Of a DNA stretch of 9,878 bases, positions 1 through 5,442 are shown piece by piece (the first letter of the stretch is position 1; every line of letters begins with the position of its first letter). The notes under the pieces were generated by a model. That model saw nothing but the letters and a program-made list of their open reading frames with translations, made no database searches and was not told where the DNA came from. The translations under genes were made by a program, and so were the position numbers. The stretch is from TMED8 sp038125725 (GTDB lineage Bacteria; Pseudomonadota; Alphaproteobacteria; Rhodospirillales; Casp-alpha2). Where the stretch lies: contig JAYPEK010000084.1 in the NCBI GenBank assembly GCA_038125725.1, positions 1 through 9,878 of the forward strand. Reading direction: 5' to 3'.

Positions 1-54
1 ATCCTCCCTTAGGCAATCACCTCAATACGTCCCATGGGCGCTGACGGGGAACAT
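1..54. repeat. Terminal inverted repeat, left copy (putative insertion-sequence end)
   Basis: Bases 1-54 are the exact reverse complement of 9825-9878, with no mismatch; identity stops at base 55 (C) against 9824 (C), which would have to be G. Read inward from the gene junction the repeat begins ATGTTCCCCGTCAGCGCCC and ends with the ribosome-binding-like string AAGGGAGGAT at the window edge. In the dctM frame there is a stop at 42-44, so the coding sequence does not continue into the repeat. The abrupt change from repeat to mid-gene sequence suggests the end of a mobile element. I cannot assign an IS family. A length close to a common assembly word size makes a graph-edge origin possible too. 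Confidence 0.85.
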
Positions 55-1016
55 CCGGCTCCGCCGTCGCCGACGCCTCGATGGAGGCACGGCTCTTGGG
101 CCCCGGCATGATGGCGCAGGGCTATTCCAAGGCCTTCGTGGCGGCGGTACTGGCCTTCGGCTCGATCATCACCGCCACCATCCCGCCCAGCATCGGGCTG
201 ATCCTGTTCGGCTTCATCAACGAGGTCTCCATCGGCCGGCTGTTCCTGGGGGGCGTGCTGCCGGGAGTCGCGCTCACCGCCATCCTGATGATCACCACCT
301 GGCTGGTGGCGCTGAAGCGCGGCTATTCGCCCGATTTGCCGGAGATCCCGTCGGCGCGCGAGATCGGCGAGAGCTTCCTGGAAAGCATGTGGGCGCTGGC
401 TTTTCCGGTGATCCTCATCGTCGGCTTCCGCTTCGGCTTTTTCACCGCCACCGAGGCCGGCGCCTTTTTGGTGTTCTACGCGCTGTTCATCGGCGCGGTG
501 GTCTACCGCCAGCTCGACTTGAAGAGCCTGGCCGAGGCGGCGCGCCATTCGGTCTCCGATCTTGGCATGGTGATGCTGCTGATCATGGCGGCGGCGGTCT
601 TGGGCTACGCCATGACCATCGAACGCGCGCCGCAGGAAATCGCCGCCTTCGTCACCAATCTGACCAGCGAGCCCTTGCTGGTGCTGGTGCTGGTCATGGT
701 GCTGATGATCGTCAGCGGCATGTTCCTGGAAGGTGCCGCCAACATTCTGCTGGTGACCCCCATCGTCATGCCGGTGCTGACCGGCGTCGGCTTCGATCCG
801 GTGCACATGGGCGTGCTGCTGGTGGTGCTGATCAACTTCGGGGGTTTGACCCCGCCGGTGGGGGTGATCATGTTTACCGTATGCGGCGTCCTGGACTGCA
901 AGAGCGGCGCCTTCACCAAGGCCGCATTGCCGTTCTTCGCGGCGATGCTGGTGTTTTTCGCGGTCCTGGTGGCGTTTCCCGGGTTGACGCTGTTTCTTCC
1001 CGGTTATCTGATGTAA
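55..1016 (+). CDS. dctM: TRAP transporter large permease subunit (DctM family), 5'-truncated
   Basis: This is the large membrane subunit of a TRAP (tripartite ATP-independent periplasmic) transporter, which imports an organic acid or similar solute using a periplasmic binding protein and a sodium or proton gradient. The frame opens at the repeat boundary with SGSAVADAS, a conserved mid-protein DctM motif, followed by GYSKAF, then IPPSIGLILFGF. The C-terminal half carries LEGAANILLVTPIVMP, DPVHMGVLLVV and GLTPPVGVIMF, all DctM signatures. About 320 residues remain of a usual 425 or so, so roughly the first 100 are missing. The ATG at 81 lies within the conserved region and is not the real start. 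The small permease and binding-protein genes would be expected upstream and are not in the window. The solute cannot be deduced. Disruption by the 54-bp repeat would make the gene non-functional if the junction is real. Confidence 0.9.
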
Positions 1017-1045
1017 CACACGATGGTAATGACAGACCTGCGGCC

Positions 1046-1768
1046 ATGAACAAGAACCCGTTTTCCAACGCAGCCAGTGTCGCGCTCGACGATCCGTTCC
1101 GGCCGGGCGCGCACGTGTCGTCGTCGGCCCGGGTCTACGACGAGATCCGCGCGCGTATCATCTCGCTCGACATGCCGCCGGGCTCGACCCTGGTGCGCAG
1201 CGAACTGGCCGAACAGTTCGACGTTAGCCAGTCGCCGGTGCGCGAGGCGATCCTCCGCCTAGAGCAGGACGGGCTGGTGATTTCCTACCCGCAGTCGCGC
1301 ACCGTGGTCACCCACATCGACGTTTCCCGCGTGCGCGAGGAGCATTTCCTGCGCATGGCGGTGGAATGCGAGGTGGTGCGCCGGCTCGCCGCCAACCCGA
1401 ACTCTGAGACCATGCTCAAGGCCAAGGGCATCTTGAAGATGCAGGCGGCGCTGGTCGACGACGTCGAGCAAACCGCGCTGTTCAAGCAATTGGATGAGGC
1501 CTTCCACGAAACGCTGTTCGCCGGCGTCGACCAGTCGAACCTGCACCGCCAGATCACCGCGCGCTGCGGCCACCTGGCGCGGGTGCGCACCGTGGACCTG
1601 CCGCGCGCCGGCAAGATGACCGCCGTCTACGAAGGCCATCAGGCGGTCCTGGATGCGGTCGAAGCCGGCGACGGCGACAGCGCCGCGCGGATGATGCGCG
1701 AACACCTGTCCGGCTCCATGCAGCGCCTGCCGCAAATCGTCGAGGATCACCCGGAACTGTTTTCCTGA
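1046..1768 (+). CDS. GntR family transcriptional regulator, FadR/FCD subfamily
   Basis: This is a 240-residue DNA-binding repressor or activator of the GntR/FadR type. Residues 29-92 form the winged helix-turn-helix, with YDEIRARIIS, then SELAEQFDVSQSPVREAILRL, then DGLVISYPQSRTVV as the wing. Residues 95-225 form the all-helical FCD ligand domain. The metal-binding set typical of FCD proteins is complete: D150 and H154 in LDEAFHETL, H198 in EGHQAV and H220 in MREHL. FCD regulators usually sense small carboxylates. The ATG at 1046 is the only start that leaves a normal-length N-terminus, though its ribosome-binding site is weak. The gene begins 29 bp after dctM on the same strand, so the two are probably co-transcribed, and regulation of the transporter operon is the natural guess. 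It is convergent with the creatinase gene. The effector is unknown. Confidence 0.93.
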   Translation: MNKNPFSNAASVALDDPFRPGAHVSSSARVYDEIRARIISLDMPPGSTLVRSELAEQFDVSQSPVREAILRLEQDGLVISYPQSRTVVTHIDVSRVREEHFLRMAVECEVVRRLAANPNSETMLKAKGILKMQAALVDDVEQTALFKQLDEAFHETLFAGVDQSNLHRQITARCGHLARVRTVDLPRAGKMTAVYEGHQAVLDAVEAGDGDSAARMMREHLSGSMQRLPQIVEDHPELFS

Positions 1769-1903
1769 GGGAAGGCGCCAGCGGCGGTTCAACCCCGCCC
1801 TGATCATGTCCGCCCATGACGCCGGCAAATGTGCCGGAAGCGGACGGCACCGCCAGGCGCGCCATGGGTCGGCGATTAGCCAGGAGCAGACATTTCTCCC
1901 CAT

Positions 1904-2012
1904 CGTCATTCCCGCGAAAGCGGGAATCCAGTGGGTCCATCCAGCGGCCCGAACCATGGCCGGAAATGATGCCTTTGGCATCAAGTGGGTTCCCGCATTC
2001 GCGGGAACGACG
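1904..2012. repeat. REP/BIME-like inverted pair of palindromic repeats
   Basis: Two 27-bp units face each other. Unit one, at 1904-1930, contains TTCCCGCGAAAGCGGGAA at 1909-1926. Unit two, at 1986-2012, is its reverse complement with four differences and contains TTCCCGCATTCGCGGGAA. Each unit is itself a hairpin. Between them, at 1967-1983, is a third hairpin with 7-bp arms (TGATGCC, loop TTT, GGCATCA). This layout matches the bacterial interspersed mosaic type of extragenic element, and the core sequence is common between genes in proteobacterial genomes. It could stabilise or terminate the dctM-gntR transcript, but that is inferred only from position. Confidence 0.8.
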
Positions 2013-2244
2013 GGTGGATACAGGTCCGCACCGGGTCACTTTGAGACCAATTCCGACTGACCAACGCCTGTCCGCTTTGCATGGCAATTCCGCCATTTCT
2101 GGTCGGCGAGCCGATATAGGAATTTATTGAGTTTTATAGGTATTGTTATATGGTGCCGATTCGCAGCGCCGGGCGTTCGGCGCAGGCACGCTATTTCACA
2201 ATCGAATATGGATTACGCCGGGGCCGATGTCTCTCGCCAGGGAC

Positions 2245-2334
2245 GGGTTGGAACCGGTTTGCCGAGGTCGGCGGAAAATTGGGTTCGTTCCTGAGATTTT
2301 TTTGAAATTGTTTGGAATCAATAGGTTCCAACCC
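2245..2334. repeat. 11-bp inverted repeat enclosing a 68-bp AT-richer insert
   Basis: GGGTTGGAACC at 2245-2255 is the exact reverse complement of GGTTCCAACCC at 2324-2334. The interior is richer in A and T than its flanks and includes a T run around 2297-2303; a second T run (2337-2343) follows the right arm. The whole is about 90 bp, the size of a small non-autonomous palindromic element. No short direct repeats flanking it are obvious. It could be a degenerate miniature element or a chance pairing of two related repeat fragments. Confidence 0.4.
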
Positions 2335-2352
2335 CCGTTTTTTTCGCCGTAC

Positions 2353-2388
2353 CCACCCCATTTCGTCATGCCCGCGCATGACGGGTGG
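2353..2388. repeat. Compound palindrome, second repeat type
   Basis: The core at 2365-2382 has 7-bp arms GTCATGC and GCATGAC around CCGC. An outer pair, CCACCC at 2353-2358 and GGGTGG at 2383-2388, extends the stem with a one-sided 6-base bulge. It resembles the other palindrome family at 1904 in beginning CGTCAT and in its CCCGCG centre, so it may be a related dispersed element. No T run follows on either strand at the right place, so I do not call it an intrinsic terminator. It lies 75 bp beyond the stop codon of the creatinase gene. Confidence 0.55.
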
Positions 2389-2462
2389 AGCGTATAGGAA
2401 CACCGAGGCCACTGGAGACGCGCGCCGCCAAGGCCCATTGCCGAGCCGGCCATCCCCGGCGC

Positions 2463-3695
2463 TCAGGCGGCGATGATGTTGGCCTCGGGGCCGTAGGGGA
2501 AGCCGGTGATGTCTTCGGTGCCTTCGTCGGTGACCACCAGGATGTCGTGCTCTCGGTAGCCGCCGGCGCCCGGTTCGCCTTCCGGCACCCAGAGCATCGG
2601 TTCCATGGAGACGACCATGCCGGGCGCCAGCACGGTGTCGATGTCTTCCCTGAGCTCCAGCCCGGCCTCGCGGCCGTAGTAGTGGGAGAGGATGCCGAAG
2701 GAATGGCCGTAGCCAAAGGAGCGGTAGTCGAGCAGGCCTTCGTCGGCGAAGAAGCGGTTGATTTCGTCGCAGATGGCCGAGCACGAATTGCCGGGCCGGA
2801 TCAGCGACATGCCGAGTTCGTGCGCGGCGACGTTGGCGTTCCAAATTTTGAGTGATGCCGCGTCGGGCTCGCCCAGGAATAGGGTACGCTCCAGCGCCGT
2901 GTAGTAACCGGAAATCATCGGGAAGGTGTTGAGGCTGAGGATGTCCCCGCGTTCGAGTTTCCTCGACGTTACCGGATTGTGGGCGCCGTCGGTGTTGATC
3001 CCGGACTGGAACCAGACCCAGGTGTCGCGCAGTTCGCTTTCGGGAAACGACTTGGCGATTTCCAGTTCCATGGCATCGCGGCCGGCCATGGCGACGTCGA
3101 TCTCGCGGGTGCCTTCGCGGATGGCGGCGCGGATCGCCTCGCCGCCGACGTCGGCGACGCGGGCACCTTCGCGGATGACGGAGATCTCAGCCGGCGACTT
3201 GACCATGCGCTGCGCCATGACGGCGGGTGCCACGTCGGTGAGTTCGCAGCCGGGAAGGGCGGCCGACAAGGCGTCACGCGCGGCCAGGGTCAGGTGGTCG
3301 GCCTCGATGCCGAGGCGCGACGTCGCCGGAACCACCTGACTGACGGCATGCCAGAAGTTGTCGCGCCGCCAGTCGGTATAGATGAGGTTGTCGCCGTGAG
3401 ACCGCCGCCAGGGCTGGCCGGCGTCGATGTTGGGGGAGATGGTGGTGCAGATGTCCTGGGTGACGACGCAGCCGAACGGCCGCCCGAAGGAGCAATACAA
3501 GAACCCCGAGAAGTAGGCGATGTTGTGCATCGAGGTGAAAAGAACCGCCGGGATGTCGGCTTCGGCCATGTGGCGGCGCAATTTCGAAAGGCGTGCCTCG
3601 TATTCGGCGGGCGGGAAGGTTTTCTCCGCCTTGTCGCCGTTGTGGCAGGTGAAGGTGCGGCGGCGGTTGGAAAGCTGGTCGTTGATATCGCGCAT
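2463..3695 (-). CDS. Creatinase (creatine amidinohydrolase, EC 3.5.3.3)
   Basis: This is a cytoplasmic enzyme hydrolysing creatine to sarcosine and urea. It belongs to the M24 'pita-bread' fold but is not a peptidase. The 410 residues match, from memory, Pseudomonas putida creatinase (about 403) almost throughout: FLYCSFGRP (65-73), WFQSGINTDGAHNPVT (228-243), YYTALERTLFL (264-274), YGHSFGILSHYYGREAGLEL (329-348) and GYREHDIL (379-386). The catalytic histidine is H239 (H232 in P. putida). The substrate-binding residues correspond to F70, R72, E269, R342 and E365. The metal ligands of true M24 peptidases are not conserved as a set, which favours creatinase over Xaa-Pro dipeptidase. The start at 3695 has GAGGA 7 bp upstream and fits the family's N-terminus; the frame stays open further upstream, to 3860, but that part looks non-coding. 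The gene is convergent with gntR and divergent from mreC. No creatininase or sarcosine oxidase gene is in the window. Confidence 0.95.
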   Translation of the reverse strand: MRDINDQLSNRRRTFTCHNGDKAEKTFPPAEYEARLSKLRRHMAEADIPAVLFTSMHNIAYFSGFLYCSFGRPFGCVVTQDICTTISPNIDAGQPWRRSHGDNLIYTDWRRDNFWHAVSQVVPATSRLGIEADHLTLAARDALSAALPGCELTDVAPAVMAQRMVKSPAEISVIREGARVADVGGEAIRAAIREGTREIDVAMAGRDAMELEIAKSFPESELRDTWVWFQSGINTDGAHNPVTSRKLERGDILSLNTFPMISGYYTALERTLFLGEPDAASLKIWNANVAAHELGMSLIRPGNSCSAICDEINRFFADEGLLDYRSFGYGHSFGILSHYYGREAGLELREDIDTVLAPGMVVSMEPMLWVPEGEPGAGGYREHDILVVTDEGTEDITGFPYGPEANIIAA

Positions 3696-3856
3696 GCGCA
3701 AGTCCTCGCGTTGGGCCCGGACGCGGCGCGCGGGACGCGCGAGACCCGCGTGATCCGGGGGGCTGGCATCCGGGCGTACAGGATATCTGGAATTCGAGGC
3801 CCGACACCCATTTTCGGGCGGCAGCGGCGACGCCATCGCCGCTCGAACCTGGATTT

Positions 3857-3885
3857 TCAATAATCGATGCGATTTTTCCGGTCAA
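3857..3885 (-). promoter_or_regulatory. Candidate promoter for creatinase
   Basis: On the minus strand, TTGACC (3880-3885) is followed after 17 bp by TATTGA (3857-3862). The -35 matches the consensus in five of six bases, but the -10 is weak. It would leave a leader of about 150 bases before the start at 3695. The leader includes a GC-rich hairpin with 6-bp arms at 3729-3734 and 3745-3750. This is a pattern match only. Confidence 0.35.
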
Positions 3886-3941
3886 GGGGCCTATAACCTG
3901 CGGAAATCTTTTAATCTTTGGCTAATGTTCGGTTATTATCC

Positions 3942-3970
3942 TTGAATTCGCCGATTCGATCTTTTATTCC
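3942..3970 (+). promoter_or_regulatory. Candidate promoter for the mreC-rodA operon
   Basis: TTGAAT at 3942-3947 is followed, after 17 bp, by TATTCC at 3965-3970, inside an AT-rich patch (3905-3970) that stands out from the GC-rich surroundings. The AT-rich patch itself is the stronger argument that a promoter lies here; the exact hexamers are uncertain. It is about 60 bp upstream of the mreC start, and no other gene lies between. Confidence 0.35.
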
Positions 3971-3977
3971 CCGAATG

Positions 3978-4007
3978 CTTGGCCCGCGAAAGCGGGAAGG
4001 CCCCAAG
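3978..4007. repeat. Hairpin upstream of mreC sharing the palindromic-repeat core
   Basis: CCCGC, GAAA loop, GCGGG at 3983-3996 is the same 14-base core found at 1911-1924. An outer pair CTTGG (3978-3982) and CCAAG (4003-4007) closes a longer stem with an internal bulge. The hairpin would lie in the 5' leader of the mreC transcript, ending 24 bases before the start codon and just upstream of the ribosome-binding region. It may be the worn remnant of a repeat insertion or a leader structure; nothing in the sequence decides between them. Confidence 0.5.
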
Positions 4008-4031
4008 GATTCCTGAGGTGACGAGGCCCGT

Positions 4032-4919
4032 TTGAAGGACACACGACGGACAGTCAACCGTATCGCGCAGCCGATGAGAACACTGGCGCAGCGCTTCGCT
4101 TTCGTCGCCGGCATGCTCGGCGCGGTGGCTCTGATCGTGCTCGGCCGGGTCGATGTCTCCACTGTCGAGACCGCGCGCCAGCAGGTGGTCGATGCCGCCG
4201 CCCCGATCCTCGATGCCCTGTCGCAGCCCGTTGTCACCGTCAATCGGCTGGTGCAGGAAGGCCAGGAAATCCTCAATATCCGGAGCGAGAACGCCCAGCT
4301 CCGTGCTGATCGCGAGCGGCTGATGCAATGGCAGGCCGCGGCCCGGCGCCTGGAGACCGAGAACCAAACCCTGAAAGGGCTGTTGAATTTTCAGCCGGGC
4401 CCAGCCGTGAGCTACGGTTCGGCCCGCGTCGTCGCCGATACCGGCGGCGCTTTCGTGCATTCCCTGATCCTCACCACCGGCACGGATGCCGGCGTGCGTA
4501 AGGGCCAGGCGGTGGTCACCGGCGACGGCCTGATTGGGCGGGTCGCCAGCGTCGGCAAGCTCGCCGCCCGGCTGTTGCTGATCACCGACTTAAACTCGCG
4601 CATTCCGGTGGTCATCGAACAGACCCGGGTGCGCGCCATCATGGCCGGCAACAACACCAACCGGCCGAAGCTGATCCACCTGCCGACCGGCGCCGTGATC
4701 TCCAAGGGCGACCGGGTGGTGACGTCCGGGCATGGCGGCGCCTTCCCGCCAGGGTTGCCCATCGGCATGGTGTCGGCGGTCAGCGACACCGGCATCGAAG
4801 TGCAGCCATTCGTCGACCGCGACAGCGTCGAATACGTGCGCATTCTCGACTACGGCCTCGAGGGCATTATTCGCGACCTGCCGAGCGCCGGCGGCACCGC
4901 CGCGAGCCGGCGCAAGTGA
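4032..4919 (+). CDS. mreC: Rod shape-determining protein MreC
   Basis: MreC is an inner-membrane elongasome scaffold that reaches into the periplasm and activates PBP2-RodA peptidoglycan synthesis. The 295-residue protein has a short basic cytoplasmic tail, one membrane helix (about 21-39, FAFVAGMLGAVALIVLG), a coiled coil (about 70-118, including RSENAQLRADRERL and RRLETENQTLKGLL) and the double beta-barrel domain (about 125-285). That domain has the typical strings GDGLIGRV, LLITDLNSRIPV and GDRVVTSGHGGAFPPGLPIG. The start is read as TTG at 4032, preceded by GAGG at 4023-4026; the next in-frame ATG (4074) has no ribosome-binding site and would remove most of the basic tail. mreD begins 7 bp later. 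mreB, the usual upstream partner, is absent: the preceding gene is creatinase on the other strand. Confidence 0.95.
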   Translation: MKDTRRTVNRIAQPMRTLAQRFAFVAGMLGAVALIVLGRVDVSTVETARQQVVDAAAPILDALSQPVVTVNRLVQEGQEILNIRSENAQLRADRERLMQWQAAARRLETENQTLKGLLNFQPGPAVSYGSARVVADTGGAFVHSLILTTGTDAGVRKGQAVVTGDGLIGRVASVGKLAARLLLITDLNSRIPVVIEQTRVRAIMAGNNTNRPKLIHLPTGAVISKGDRVVTSGHGGAFPPGLPIGMVSAVSDTGIEVQPFVDRDSVEYVRILDYGLEGIIRDLPSAGGTAASRRK

Positions 4920-4926
4920 GGCCCTG

Positions 4927-5442
4927 ATGCGCCGCACCGTCTGGCACCGCATGGACGCACTCAGCCGGCAATTGACACCGGTGCTGCTGACCCTGGTGCT
5001 GGTGATCGTCGGTGTCGTCGCCTTTCATGTCCCCGGATGGGCCCGCGTGGCGCCGTTGCTGTCTCTGTTGGCGGTCTACCATTGGGCCGTCTATCGGCCG
5101 GACCTGATGCCGGTCTATGCCGTCTTTGGCATCGGATTTCTGCAGGACGCGCTCGCCGGCACGCCGATGGGGCTGTTCACGCTCCTCTACCTGATGGCCT
5201 ACGGCGTCGTTGTCTCGCAGCAACGTTTCCTCACCGGCAAGGCGTTCTTCGTCGTCTGGATCGGGTTCGTGCTGATCTCCGCCGGCGTCATGGCCTTGGG
5301 CTGGATCCTGATTTCAGCCTTGAGTGCCGGGGTCGTCGATCCGGAAGCGCTATTGTTTCAGTACCTCCTGGGCGTCGGGCTCTATCCGATGGTGGCGCGG
5401 CTGTTCCTTTCCTGGCAGACCCGCATCCTGAGGCCCGTCTGA
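4927..5442 (+). CDS. mreD: Rod shape-determining protein MreD
   Basis: MreD is a small polytopic inner-membrane protein of the elongasome that associates with MreC and modulates its action on PBP2. The 171 residues are almost wholly hydrophobic, with about five or six membrane segments (near 17-35, 41-57, 60-77, 82-97, 106-131 and 142-162). The family's conserved signature appears as GFLQDALAGTPMG at 70-82. Length is normal for the family. The ATG at 4927 follows the mreC stop by 7 bp, and the stop codon overlaps the mrdA start by one base (TGATG), so translation of the three genes is probably coupled. MreD sequences diverge quickly; identification rests on hydropathy, this motif and gene order. 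Confidence 0.92.
   Translation: MRRTVWHRMDALSRQLTPVLLTLVLVIVGVVAFHVPGWARVAPLLSLLAVYHWAVYRPDLMPVYAVFGIGFLQDALAGTPMGLFTLLYLMAYGVVVSQQRFLTGKAFFVVWIGFVLISAGVMALGWILISALSAGVVDPEALLFQYLLGVGLYPMVARLFLSWQTRILRPV

Larger units (their letters stand above)
1769..2462. other. Long gene-free region between convergent gntR and creatinase
   Basis: These 694 bases lie between the 3' ends of two convergent genes. I see no believable gene: the short open frames give low-complexity or repeat-derived peptides, including the familiar spurious IPAKAGIQ string made by the palindromic repeat at 1904. The stretch holds an inverted repeat pair (1904-2012), an AT-rich patch near 2118-2152, an 11-bp inverted repeat (2245-2334), a T run at 2337-2343 and a compound palindrome (2353-2388). 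Such accumulation of repeats is typical of a permissive intergenic landing site. No clear rho-independent terminator serves either gene. Confidence 0.7.

Noticed and set aside
9..1019. Long minus-strand open frame opposite dctM, rich in H, Q, D and R
   Set aside because: Its composition is that of an antisense shadow of a GC-rich gene, and it reads across the chimeric junction at 54/55. The plus strand has a recognisable DctM protein.
1806..2130. Short plus-strand open frames containing IPAKAGIQ or FPRKRESS
   Set aside because: These peptides are translations of the palindromic repeat at 1904-2012 and are widely seen as spurious proteins.
2463..3695. Xaa-Pro aminopeptidase or dipeptidase identity for the M24-fold gene
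   Set aside because: The extended matches FLYCSFGRP, GINTDGAHNPVT and SHYYGREAGLEL are those of creatinase, and the peptidase metal-ligand set is not conserved.
3696..3860. N-terminal extension of creatinase by 55 residues
   Set aside because: The extension does not resemble the family, is P/R-rich, and the internal ATG at 3695 has a ribosome-binding site and gives the normal length.
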